In this document: one piece after another, positions 1 to 9,995 of the stretch | How positions within the stretch are numbered: the stretch's first letter is position 1 | Layout: every line of letters begins with the position of its first letter | Assembly (NCBI GenBank): GCA_963662175.1 | Contig: OY759215.1 | Coordinates: 59,289,213 to 59,353,212, forward strand | Direction of reading: 5' to 3' | Length of the DNA stretch: 64,000 bases | Origin: Aradus depressus | Lineage: Eukaryota; Arthropoda; Insecta; Hemiptera; Aradidae | Position numbers and translations under genes: made by a program | Notes under the pieces: generated by a model | The model's input: only the letters and a program-made list of their open reading frames with translations | What the model was told of the DNA's origin: nothing | Database searches by the model: none

Positions 1-373
1 GCCGTCGCAAGGCACATACTAGCTATGATGCCCAGCATTCCCAACTACGTACTAGCTGTGGTGCTCAGCGTTGCAAGCCACATACTAGCTGTGGTCACAA
101 ACGTTCTTAAGTACGCACTGACTATGACGTCCAGCGATGCTAAGTATTCACTAGGTGTGGCTTCCGCCGTTGAAAGGCGCATACTAGCTGTGGTGCCCAG
201 GAGTCCTAAAAACTTACTAGCGTTACAACAGGTGAAGGACTATAAGCCTTATTCCGTATGAATAATTGAAAATTATAACATCATGAATGTACTGTCGAGG
301 AACTGAATAGCGTTATAGAAGATATTGGGACAAAAATCAAAGTTCCCCGGGCAACGCCGGGTATTACTGCTAG
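1..373 (+). mobile_element. 3' part of a Helitron-like element
   Basis: The window opens inside a 33-bp minisatellite (about 1-230). A ~145-bp unique tail follows and ends in a GC hairpin (CCCGG-GCAACG-CCGGG, about 346-361) and then CTAG at 370-373. A short hairpin some 8-12 nt before a terminal CTRR is the classic 3' end of a Helitron. The base after CTAG is T, as expected for insertion between A and T. The same tail occurs at 4589-4753, 5435-5587 and 8873-9019, and inverted at 14819-14965, so the end point is well defined by comparison. The 5' end lies outside the window. Confidence 0.7.
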
Positions 374-450
374 TCTATATTAATAAAGCTGAAACGGGGT
401 TTGTTTGTTTGTTTGTATGTATGTTTGTTCCAGCATCACGCCCAAACCGC

Positions 451-3400
451 TGGACGAATTTTTATGAAACTTCCCATGTAGCATTCTTTTGAGCCCGATT
501 GAATAATAGGCTATGTGGCGTCCCAAAATTTTGATCGGGAGGGGGGGTTGTAAAGGGCCTAAGTATATAAATAGTGCTAACTCATTAACTAATGGTCAAA
601 TTGTCATGAAATTTCACACGTAGTCTTTTTAAAAGCCAAACAGGAAAAAAAGGTGTGTGGCGTCCCAAAGTTTTGAACGGGAGGGGGGGTTGTGGGGGGG
701 CCTAAGTATAAATATAGAGCTAACTCATTAACTAATGGGCGAATCGTCATGAAATTTCACATGTAGTATTTTTAAAAGCCAAATAGGAAAAAAAGGTGTG
801 TGGCGTCCCAAAGTTTTGATCGGGAGGGGGGGTTGTAAGGGGGGCCTAAGTATAAATATAGAGCTAACTCATTAACTAATTGGCGAATCGTCATGAAATT
901 TCACACGTAGTCTTTTTAAAAGCCAAACAGGAAAAAAAGGTGTGTGGCGTCCCAAAGTTTTGAACGGGAGGGGGGGTTGTGGGGGGGCCTAAGTATAAAT
1001 ATAGAGCTAACTCATTAACTAATGGGCGAATCGTCATGAAATTTCACACGTAGTTTTTTTAAAAGCCAAACAGGAAAAAAAGGTATGTGGCGTCCCAAAG
1101 TTTTGAACGGGAGGGGGGGTTGTGGGGGAGCCTAAGTACAAATATAGAGCTAACTCATTAACTAATGGGCGAATCGTCATGAAATTTCACACGTAGTCTT
1201 TTTAAAAGCCAAACAGGAAAAAAAGGTGTGTGGCGTCCCAAAGTTTTGATCGGGAGGGGGGGTTGTAAGGGGGGCCTAAGTATATAAATAGTGCTAACAC
1301 ATTAACTAATGGTCGAATTGTCATGAAATTTCACACGTAGTCTTTTTAAAAGCCAAACAGGAACAAAAGGTGTGTGGCGTCCCAAAGTTTTGAACGGGAG
1401 GGGGGGTTGTGGGGGGGCCTAAGTATAAATATAGAGCTAACTCATTAACTAATGGGCGAATCGTCATGAAATTTCACATGTAGTATTTTTAAAAGCCAAA
1501 TAGGAAAAAAATGTGTGTGGCGTCCCAAAGTTTTGAACGGGAGGGGGGGTTGTGGGGGGGCCTAAGTATAAATATAGAGCTAACTCATTAACTAATGGGC
1601 GAATCGTCATGAAATTTCACATGTAGTATTTTTAAAAGCCAAATAGGAAAAAAAGGTGTGTGGCGTCCCAAAGTTTTGATCGGGAGGGGGGGTTGTAAGG
1701 GGGGCCTAAGTATAAATATAGAGCTAACTCATTAACTAATTGGCGAATCGTCATGAAATTTCACACGTAGTCTTTTTAAAAGCCAAACAGGAAAAAAAGG
1801 TGTGTGGCGTCCCAAAGTTTTGAACGGGAGGGGGGGTTGTGGGGGGGCCTAAGTATAAATATAGAGCTAACTCATTAACTAATGGGCGAATCGTCATGAA
1901 ATTTCACACGTAGTTTTTTTAAAAGCCAAACAGGAAAAAAAGGTATGTGGCGTCCCAAAGTTTTGAACGGGAGGGGGGGTTGTGGGGGAGCCTAAGTACA
2001 AATATAGAGCTAACTCATTAACTAATGGGCGAATCGTCATGAAATTTCACACGTAGTCTTTTTAAAAGCCAAACAGGAAAAAAAGGTTTGTGGCGACCCA
2101 AAGTTTTGATCGGGAGGGGGGGTTGTAAGGGGGGCCTAAGTATATAAATAGTGCTAACACATTAACTAATGGTCGAATTGTCATGAAATTTCACACGTAG
2201 TCTTTTTAAAAGCCAAACAGGAACAAAAGGTGTGTGGCGTCCCAAAGTTTTGAACGGGAGGGGGGGTTGTGGGGGGGCCTAAGTATAAATATAGAGCTAA
2301 CTCATTAACTAATGGGCGAATCGTCATGAAATTTCACATGTAGTATTTTTAAAAGCCAAATAGGAAAAAAATGTGTGTGGCGTTCCAAAGTTTTGAACGG
2401 GAGGGGGGGGTTGTGGGGGGGCCTAAGTATAAATATAGAGCTAACTCATTAACTAAAGGGCGAATCGTCATGAAATTTCACATGTAGTATTTTTAAAAGC
2501 CAAATAGGAAAAAAAGGTGTGTGGCGTCCCAAAGTTTTGATCGGGAGGGGGGGTTGTAAGGGGGGCCTAAGTATAAATATAGAGCTAACTCATTAACTAA
2601 TTGGCGAATCGTCATGAAATTTCACACGTAGTCTTTTTAAAAGCCAAATGGGAAAAAAGGTGTGTGGCGTCCCAAAGTTTTGAACGGGAGGGGGGGTTGT
2701 GGGGGGGCCTAAGTATAAATATAGAGCTAACTCATTAACTAATGGGCGAATCGTCATGAAATTTCACACGTAGTTTTTTTAAAAGCCAAACAGGAAAAAA
2801 AGGTATGTGGCGTCCCAAAGTTTTGAACGGGAGGGGGGGTTGTGGGGGAGCCTAAGTACAAATATAGAGCTAACTCATTAACTAATGGGCGAATCGTCAT
2901 GAAATTTCACACGTAGTCTTTTTAAAAGCCAAACAGGAAAAAAAGGTGTGTGGCGTCCCAAAGTTTTGATCGGGAGGGGGGGTTGTAAGGGGGGCCTAAG
3001 TATATAAATAGTGCTAACACATTAACTAATGGTCGAATTGTCATGAAATTTCACACGTAGTCTTTTTAAAAGCCAAACAGGAACAAAAGGTGTGTGGCGT
3101 CCCAAAGTTTTGAACGGGAGGGGGGGTTGTGGGGGGGCCTAAGTATAAATATAGAGCTAACTCATTAACTAATGGGCGAATCGTCATGAAATTTCACACG
3201 TAGTCTTTTTAAAAGCCAAATAGGAAAAAAAGGTGTGTGGCGTCCCAAGGTTTTGAACGGGAGGGGGGGTTGTGGGGGGGCCTAAGTATAAATATAGAGC
3301 TAATTCTTTAACGGTTAGTCGGATTGTCACGAAATTTCACATGGAGTATTCCTGAAGGCCAAATAGAAAAATAAGGTGTGTGGCGTCCCAAAGGTTTGAA

Positions 3401-3780
3401 CGGGAGGGGGGGTTGTGGGGGGGCCTGAGTATAAATATAGAGCTAACTCATTAACTAATGGGCGAATCGTCATGGAATTTCACATGTAGTATTCTTAAAA
3501 GCCAAATAGAAATATAGGGTGTATATGTCACAAAATTTTGAACGGGAGGGTGGGTTGATGGGGGCCTAAGTATAAGTATAGAGATAAGTCATTAACGGAT
3601 GATCGGATTGTCACGAAATTTCACATGAAGTATTCATAAAGGCCAAATAGAAAAAAAGGGTGTGTGACGTCAAAAAATTGTGAACGGGAGAGGGGTTATG
3701 AGGGTAGGCCTAAATTTGAAGATAGTGATAGGTCATTAACGGATGATTGGATTGTCACGAAATTTCACATGTAGTAGTAG
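451..3780 (+). repeat. ~143-bp tandem repeat array (about 23 monomers)
   Basis: The anchor CGTCCCAAAGTTTTGA recurs at about 518, 661, 804, 949, 1091, 1234, 1379, 1521, 1664, 1809, 1951, 2094, 2239, 2381, 2525, 2669, 2811, 2954, 3099, 3241 and 3384, a spacing of 142-145 bp. Each monomer carries a CATGAAATTTCACA box, an A-run, a G-rich block (GGGAGGGGGGGTTGTGGGGGGGCCTA is typical in composition) and a TAAATATAGAGCTAACTC box. Monomers from 3300 onward are clearly more diverged than those in the middle. The array lies inside a Helitron-like element. Confidence 0.93.
661..3240 (+). repeat. Higher-order repeat: three 860-bp blocks of six monomers
   Basis: Diagnostic variants recur with a period of six monomers. 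The GGTATGTGG variant with CCTAAGTACA is at 1091, 1951 and 2811. The TATATAAATAGTGCTAACAC variant follows 1234, 2094 and 2954. The GAACAAAAGG variant precedes 1379, 2239 and 3099. The block anchors 661, 1521, 2381 and 3241 are exactly 860 bp apart. Blocks differ by only a few substitutions and compensating one-base indels, whereas monomers within a block differ more, which indicates recent amplification of a six-monomer block. Confidence 0.9.
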
Positions 3781-4210
3781 TAACTATGTATTCGCTGTGG
3801 GGTTCACCTTTGCAAGACATTTACTAGCTGTGATGCCCAGCGTTCCTAATATCGTACTAGCTGTGGGGTCCGCTGTTGCAAGGCACTTACTAACTGTAAT
3901 GCCCAGCGTATTTAACTACGTACTAGCTGTGGATCCGCTGTTGCAAGGCACTTAATAGCTGTGATGCCCAGCGTTCCTAACTTCGTACTAGCTGTGGGGT
4001 CCGCTGTTGCGAGGCACATACTAGCTGTGGTGACCAGCGTTCCTAACTACGTACTAGCTGTGGGGTCCGTTGTTGCAAGGCATTTACTAGCTGTAGTGCC
4101 CAGCGTTCCTAACTATGTACTAGCTGTGAAGTTCGCTGTTGCAAAGCACTTACTAACTGTAATGCCCAGCGTATTTAACTACATACTAGCTGTGGGGTCC
4201 GCTGTTGGTG
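3781..4210 (+). repeat. 33-bp minisatellite in a 66-bp alternating pattern
   Basis: Two 33-bp half-units alternate. Type A begins ACTAGCTGTGGTGCCCAGCG and type B begins ACTAGCTGTGGGGTCCGCYG. Because 33 is a multiple of three the frame stays open and predicts an 11-residue repeat (LAVVPSVPNYV then [11 protein letters not shown]). Other blocks of the same repeat lie at 1-230, 4418-4610, 4870-5430 and 8500-8865, and inverted at about 14966-15225. I regard the open frames as a by-product of unit length, not as genes. Confidence 0.9.
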
Positions 4211-4405
4211 GACAGGAATAACTCGTCTGTCCCCATCCATGATATTTTAAATTGTTCATGTTTGTTGTAGATTTTTATTTATTTATTTTTATTATTTAGT
4301 TTATTCAAATTTTTTATCAGACTGCCTGATGATGAGGGAAACCTCGAAAGCCGGCTAGCTATTACTTTAATAAAAATCTGTGTGAGGTCAGACTACCTTA
4401 TATTT
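4211..4405 (+). mobile_element. Penelope-like element fragment
   Basis: This ~195-bp stretch interrupts the 33-bp minisatellite and is unlike the surrounding repeat. It holds AT-rich sequence, a hammerhead-like core (4326-4357) and then an AATAAAAATC tail. Penelope-like retroelements are known to carry hammerhead ribozyme motifs near their termini, which is the basis for the call. No coding part is present and the borders are approximate. Confidence 0.5.
4326..4358 (+). ncRNA. Hammerhead-like ribozyme motif
   Basis: Order of parts: CTGATGA (4326-4332), one extra T, stem II GAGG-GAAA-CCTC (4334-4345), GAAA (4346-4349), the self-complementary minimal helix III GCCGGC with T (4350-4356), and A at 4357 as the predicted nucleotide before the cleavage site. 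Two G-C pairs of helix I can form next to the core, and a distal stem TTTTTAT/ATAAAAA is possible. The extra T after CTGATGA is not in the canonical core but is shared by the other motifs here except the one at 58281, which has an A in that position. Activity is not shown. Confidence 0.5.
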
Positions 4406-4417
4406 GACATCCTGCGA

Positions 4418-4780
4418 TTCCCAACTACGTACTAGCTGTGGTGCTCAGCGTTGCAAGCCACATACTAGCTGTGGTCACAAACGTTCTTAAGTACGCACTG
4501 ACTATGACGTCCAGCGATGCTAAGTATTCACTAGGTGTGGCTTCCGCCGTTGAAAGGCGCATACTAGCTGTGGTGCCCAGGAGTCCTAAAAACTTACTAG
4601 CGTTACAACAGGTGAAGGACTATAAGCCTTATTCCGTATGAATAATTGAAAATTATAACATCATGAATGTACTGTCGAGGAACTGAATAGCGTTATAGAA
4701 GATATTGGGACAAAAATCAAAGTTCCCCGGGCAACGCCGGGTATTACTGCTAGTCTATATTAATAAAGCTGAAACGGGGT
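4418..4780 (+). repeat. 363-bp exact direct repeat of 38-400
   Basis: The stretch matches 38-400 with a constant offset of 4380 bp and I see no mismatch. It covers the end of a minisatellite block, the Helitron 3' tail, the CTAG/TC junction and the first ~27 bp of the following element. Such identity amid diverged repeats implies a recent duplication or gene conversion, or else an assembly artefact. Confidence 0.85.
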
Positions 4781-5587
4781 GTGTTTGTTTGTTGTATGCA
4801 AAGCATAAAAAAATGTTGACTGATTAAAGGGTAATCGGATTGTCATGAATTTCACATGTAGTAGTAACTATGTATTCGCTGTGGGGTCCGCTGTTGCTAG
4901 GCATTTACTAGCTGTGGTGCCCAGCGTTCCTAATATCGTACTAGCTGTGGGGTCCGCCATCGCAAGGCACATACTAACTGAGATGCCCAGCGTTCCTAAC
5001 ACTAGCTGTGGGGTCCGCCGTTACAAGACACTTACTAGCTGTGGTGCCCAGCGTTCCTAACTACGTAATAGCTGTAGGGTCCGCCGTCGAAAGGAACATA
5101 CTAGCCGTGGTGCCCAGCGTTCCTAACTACGTAATAGCTGTAGGGTCCGCCGTCGAAAGGAACATACTAGCCGTGGTGCCCAGCGTTCCTAACTACGTAC
5201 TAAATGTGGGGTCCGCCGTCGCAAGGCATGTACTAGCTGTGGTGCCCAGCGTTCCTAACTACGTACTAGCTGTGGTGCCCTGCGTTGCACGGCACATACT
5301 AGCTGTAATGCCCAGCGTTCCTAACTTCTTACTAGCTGTGGTGCCCAGCGATGCCAAGTATTCACTAGCTGGGGTTTCCGCCGTTGAAAGGCGCATACTA
5401 GCTGTGGTGCCCAGGGGTCTTAAAAACTTACTAGCGTTACTATAGTTGAAGGACTATAAGCCTTATTCCGTATGAATAATCGAAAATTATAACATCATGA
5501 ATGTGGTGTCGAAGGATTGAATAGACTTATAGGAGATATTGGGAGAAAATTCAAAGTTCCTCGTGCAACGCCGGGTATTACTGCTAG
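4754..5587 (+). mobile_element. Complete non-autonomous Helitron-like element (834 bp)
   Basis: It starts TCTATATTAATAAAGCTG (5' TC) and ends CTAG (5584-5587) followed by T. Inside are a short TTGT-rich leader, one partial ~143-bp monomer (about 4810-4865), a 33-bp minisatellite (about 4870-5430) and the standard 3' tail. It is the most compact end-to-end copy in the window. The left arm of the terminal hairpin is changed (CCTCGTG instead of CCCCGGG), which weakens the stem compared with sister copies. The 3' flank beginning TGTGAAATATAAG looks like true target DNA, because a similar sequence exists without the element at about 7752. Confidence 0.7.
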
Positions 5588-7800
5588 TGTGAAATATAAG
5601 TGGGCTTTGAGGTACCGTTTTGACATATTTTCTGAAAAACAAATTAATACAGCTATGTTGGTAGATAGGCAGCATCCAGAAACGAAGATGGTCAACCAAA
5701 GAAAGATTCAGATGTATCGGGAAAGTCCCATCCGAAGGACGACGTGCTCAAATTTATTTTTATCTTCCCGATTGAAACATCTGACCTAATTGACTTGGCT
5801 AGATTTCGAAATGGCGATCCTGAGCACGGTAAACTCCATTCTTCAAATTTCTCGCTTTTAAACGGTTTTTAGATTTAATATTTGTTAAAACTGATGAACA
5901 ACCGGGATATCTGAATCCTACACAAAAATTGAAATAAAAATGTTTTTCGAAAAAGTCGGGCGAAATCCCATTCATCAAATTTCTCGCTTTTTAACAGTTT
6001 TTAGATTTAATATTTGTTAAAACTGATAGACAGATTCAGATATATCGGGGAAGTCCCATCCGAAGGACGACGTGCTCAAATTTATTTTTAACCTAAGTGA
6101 AATTTCAGCTACCCAGGTTTAGATACGTAACATACGACTCATTATCGAGTACCTGACATACGAAAAAGCCCTCGATCATAGCTTAGAGTCCAAACCGAAG
6201 GACGACGTGCTCAAATTTATTTTTATCTTCCCGATTGAAACATCTGACCTAATTGACTTGGCTAGATTTCGAAATGGCGATCCTGAGCTCGGTAAACTCC
6301 ATTCTTCAAATTTCTCGCTTTTATACGGTTTATAGATTTAATATTTGTTAAAACTGATGGACAGATTCAGATATATCGGGAAAGTCCCATCCGAAAGACG
6401 ACGTGCTCAAGGTTATTTTTAACCTATGTGAAATTTCAGCTACCCAGGTTTAGATACTTAACATACGACTCATTATCCAGTACCTGACATACAAAAAAGC
6501 CCTCGATCATAGCTTGAAGTCCAATCCGAAGGACGACGTGCTCAAGTTATTTTTAACGTAAATGAAATTTCAACTACCCAGGTTTAGATACGTAACATAC
6601 GACTCATTAGCGAGTACCTGACATACGAAAAGGCCCTCGATCATAGCTTAAAGTCCAAACCGAAGGACGACGTGCTCAAATTTATTTTTATCTTCCCGAT
6701 TAAAACATCTGACCTAATTGACTTGGCTATATTTCGAAATGGCGATCCTGAGCTCGGTAAACTCCATTCTTCAAATTTCTCGCTTTTAATCGGTTTTTAG
6801 ATTTAATATTTGTTAAAACTGATGAACAACCGGGATATCTGAACCCTACACAAAAATTGAAATAAAAATGTTTTTCGAAAAAAGTCGGGCTAAATACCAT
6901 TCTTCAAATTTCCTGTTTTTTAACGGTTTATAGATTTAATATTTGTTAAAACTGATAGACAGATTTAGATATATCGGGAAAGTCCCATCCGAAAGACGAC
7001 GTGCTCAAGGTTATTTTTAACCTATGTGAAATTTCAGCTACCCAGGTTTAGATACGTAACATACGACTCATTATCGAGTACCTGACATACGAAAAGGCCC
7101 GCGATCATAGCTTAAAGTCCAAACCGAAGGACGACGTGCTCAAGTTATTTTTAACGTAAATGAAATTTCAACTACCCAGGTTTAGATACGTAACATACGA
7201 CTCATTATCGAGTACCTGACATACGAAAAGGCCCTCGATCATAGCTTAAAGTCCAAACCGAAGGACGACGTGCTCAATTTTTTTTTTATCTTCCCGATTA
7301 AAACATCTGACCTAATTGACTTGGCTAGATTTCGAAATGGCGATCCTGAGCTCGGTAAACTCCATTCTTCAAATTCCTCGCTTTTAAACGGTTTTTAGAT
7401 TTAATATTTGTTAAAACTGATAGACAGATTTAGATATATCGGGAAAGTCCCATCCGAAAGACGACGTGCTCAAGGTTATTTTTAACCTATGTGAAATTTC
7501 AGCTACCCAGGTTTAGATACATAACATACGACTCATTATCCAGTACCTGACATACAAAAAGGCCCTCGATCATAGCCTAAAGTCTAATCCGAAGGACGAC
7601 GTGCTCAAATTTATTTTTATCTTCCCGATTAAAATATCTGACCTAAGTGCCTTGGCTAGATTTCTAAGTGGCGATCCTGAGCTCGATAGACTCCATATGT
7701 ATGATAAAATAAGTTACCGTTTGGTTCCAACTAAAATTATCAAGGAAGAAATGTGGAATATAAGTGGGCTTTGGAGATGGTAGTAGGAAGTTGGCAGGAG
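5588..7800 (+). repeat. Composite tandem array built partly from SINE body
   Basis: Units share the block CTTCCCGATTRAAACATCTG at 5766, 6229, 6693, 7291 and 7620, so spacing varies (about 463, 464, 598 and 329 bp). Between the blocks lie segments such as CGAGTACCTGACATACGAAA and CCGAAGGACGACGTGCTCAA. These align with the reverse complement of the middle of the tRNA-derived SINE seen at 50010-50233 and 53480-53824. The array is therefore a tandem amplification of a composite containing SINE body. Both ends contain protein-like open stretches (about 5590-5730 and 7601-7783) that I do not recognise; no intact gene is supported. Confidence 0.7.
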
Positions 7801-8030
7801 TGTTGGGTGATGTCACGTAGTGCTGGGTGATGTCACCTACCCTATGTTGAGCAGAACGTTTAAGGATGCTAGGAAATTTGCTAATTCAATGTTTTATTTA
7901 ACGTTTTTGTGAACTTTTGTTTGTTTAAACACATAAACAAATTGTCTCAAGAAAATTTACCTTTTTATTATTTGAAAATTTATTTATACCCCCATAAAAG
8001 TGAGCAAAATTATGCACTTTTCACCCAAGT
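7801..8030. other. Unassigned AT-rich spacer
   Basis: Sequence between the composite array and the next Helitron-like block. It starts with a short direct repeat of GTGCTGGGTGATGTCAC-like sequence (about 7810-7845) and then becomes AT-rich. I see no coding or RNA feature. Confidence 0.5.
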
Positions 8031-9019
8031 TACTCATTAACGGTAGGTCGTATTGTCATGCAATTTCACATGTAGTATTCTTAAAAGCCAAATAGAAAAA
8101 TGGGGTGTATATGTCACAAAATTTTGAACGGGAGGGTGGGTTGATCGAGGCCTAAGTATATATATAGTGATGTCATTAACGGATGATCGGATTGTCACGA
8201 AATTTTACATGTAGTATTCATAAAGGCCAAATAGAAAAATAGGGTGTGTGACGTCACATAATTGAGAACGGGAGGGGGGTTGTGGGGTACGCCTAAATTT
8301 GATGATAGTGATAGATCATTTACGGATGATCGGATTGTCATGAAATTTCTCATGTAGTATTCTTGATGGCCAAATAAAAAAAAAACTATGTGACATCTTA
8401 AAAAATTGATAAGGGGGGGGGGGGGCAAATCATAAAACAAATGCTGACTGATTAAAGGGTAATCGGATTGTCATGAATTTCACATGTAGTAGTAGTAACT
8501 ATGTATTCGCTGTGGAGTCCGCTGTTGCAAGGCATTTACTAGCTGTGGTGCCCAGCGTTCCTAATATCGTACTAGCTGTGGGGTCCGCCGTCGCAAGGCA
8601 CATACTAGCTGAGATGCCCAGCGTTCCTAACACTAGCTGTGGGGTCCGCCGTTACAAGACACTTACTAGCTGTGGTGCCCAGCGTTCCTATCTACGTAAT
8701 AACTGTAGGGCCGCCGTCGCAAGGAACATACTAGCTGTGGTGCCCAGCGTTCCTAACTTCGTACTAGCTGTGGTGCCCAGCGATGCCAAGTATTCACTAG
8801 CTGGGGTTTCCGCCGTGGAAAGGCGCATACTAGCTGTGGTGCCCAGGGGTCTTAAAAACTTACTAGCGTTACTATAGTTGAAGGACTATAAGCCTTATTC
8901 CGTATGAATAATCGATAATTATAACATCATGAATATGGTGTCGAAGGATTGAATAGACTTATAGGAGATATTGGGAGAAAATTCAAAGTTCCCCGGGCAA
9001 CGCCGGGTATTACTGCTAG
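8031..9019 (+). mobile_element. Helitron-like element, 5' truncated
   Basis: It contains about three diverged ~143-bp monomers (8031-8490), a G-run near 8411, a 33-bp minisatellite (about 8500-8865) and the standard 3' tail with an intact CCCGG...CCGGG hairpin and CTAG at 9016-9019. The 5' TC terminus is missing; homology starts at a monomer near 8031. The next element begins at once at 9020. Confidence 0.65.
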
Positions 9020-9450
9020 TCTATATTAATAAAGCTGAAACGAGGTTTGTTTGTGGGTTTGTTTGTTCCAGCATCACGCCCAAACGGCAGGATGGATTTT
9101 TATGAAACTTCCCATGTAGCATTCTTTTGTGCCCGATTGAATAATAGGCTATGTGGCGTCCCAAAATTTTGATCGGGAGGGGGGGTTGTGGGGGGGCCTA
9201 AGTATAAATATAGAGCTAACTCTTTAACGGTTGATCGGATTGTCATGAAATTTCACATGGAGTATTCCTGAAGGCCAAATAGAAGAATAAGGTGTGTGGC
9301 GTCCCAAAGTTTTGAACGGGAGGGGGGGTTGTGGGGGGGCCTAAGTATAAATATAGAGCTAGCTCATTAACGGTTGGTCGCATTGTCATGAAGTTTCACA
9401 TGTAGTATTCATGAAGACCAAATAAAAAAAAAGGTGTGTGGCGTCAAAAA
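9020..9450 (+). mobile_element. Helitron-like element, 5' part only
   Basis: It begins TCTATATTAATAAAGCTG immediately after the CTAG of the preceding copy, with the TTTGTTTG leader and about two and a half ~143-bp monomers. Homology stops near 9450, where sequence of a minus-strand non-LTR retrotransposon begins. The minisatellite and 3' tail are absent. Confidence 0.65.
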
Positions 9451-9754
9451 CCAAATATCATTTGAATTATTCCAAAAACAAAGTTTTGAAATTGTTGAAA
9501 AAGTCATTATACAAGACAGGCTATTACCTACATCAAATTAAAGCCATACCACGAATATTCCCGTGGTCCAGTCTCCTAAAATCTTTGTCTATGATCATAT
9601 CTCTACCGGAAATGTTGAATCTCACCCGAGGGGACCCCGGGCATCTACCCAGGAAGTGAGCTGTTGTTTCGTCTTCTCCACATCTGGACTTGAAAAATAA
9701 AATAAAACTTGTTTATTTGATATATTGTCTAATTTCACTAACTATATACATATA

Positions 9755-9793
9755 CATGGGAGTACTTTCGGTATTTCTACCATCCTCAGCCAA
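9755..9793 (-). ncRNA. Hammerhead-like ribozyme motif (left arm)
   Basis: Read on the minus strand: CTGAGGA (9783-9789), one T, stem II GGTA-GAAA-TACC, GAAA, then the self-complementary AGTACT as minimal helix III and C as the predicted base before the cleavage site. The next bases CCA can pair with TGG just upstream of the core to start helix I. It matches the right-arm copy at 9955-9995. Confidence 0.55.
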
Positions 9794-9954
9794 AAGCATA
9801 AGAGATAAGACTAAGTTAATTTTCAGAATGTCAGCCTCTCGAGGAACCCATTACCCTCCCTACTGGTGTTCCCCATGACGTCAGACATTCCTAACTAAGC
9901 TAAATTGTCAAGCTGTGAGATATTTTATGACAAGGCGGTCCCCATATTTCAAAT

Positions 9955-9995
9955 GGGGCTGAGGATGGTAGAAATACCGAAAGTACTCCCATGTA
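9955..9995 (+). ncRNA. Hammerhead-like ribozyme motif (right arm)
   Basis: CTGAGGA (9959-9965), one T, stem II GGTA-GAAA-TACC, GAAA (9979-9982), then GTACTC. It is identical in its core to the left-arm copy but in the opposite orientation, so the inserted element carries two diverging tails with one motif each. Confidence 0.55.

Larger units (their letters stand above)
374..4753 (+). mobile_element. Long Helitron-like element filled with tandem repeats
   Basis: It begins TCTATATTAATAAAGCTG directly after the CTAG of the preceding element and ends with the same hairpin and CTAG at 4750-4753. Inside, in order, are a TTGT-rich leader, about 23 copies of a ~143-bp monomer, a 33-bp minisatellite, a Penelope-like insertion (about 4211-4405), a second minisatellite block and the standard 3' tail. 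No Rep/helicase coding sequence is present, so it is non-autonomous. Whether it moved as one unit or is two elements joined by duplication (38-400 equals 4418-4780) cannot be told from this window. Confidence 0.6.

Noticed and set aside
451..3780. Regularly spaced repeats that could suggest a CRISPR array
   Set aside because: Monomers of ~143 bp are contiguous with no unique spacers, and the window is eukaryotic.
25..5445. Open frames of 60-145 codons with repeating LAVVPSVPNYV-type peptides
   Set aside because: They lie in the 33-bp minisatellite of Helitron-like elements; the unit length alone keeps the frame open, and starts are arbitrary.
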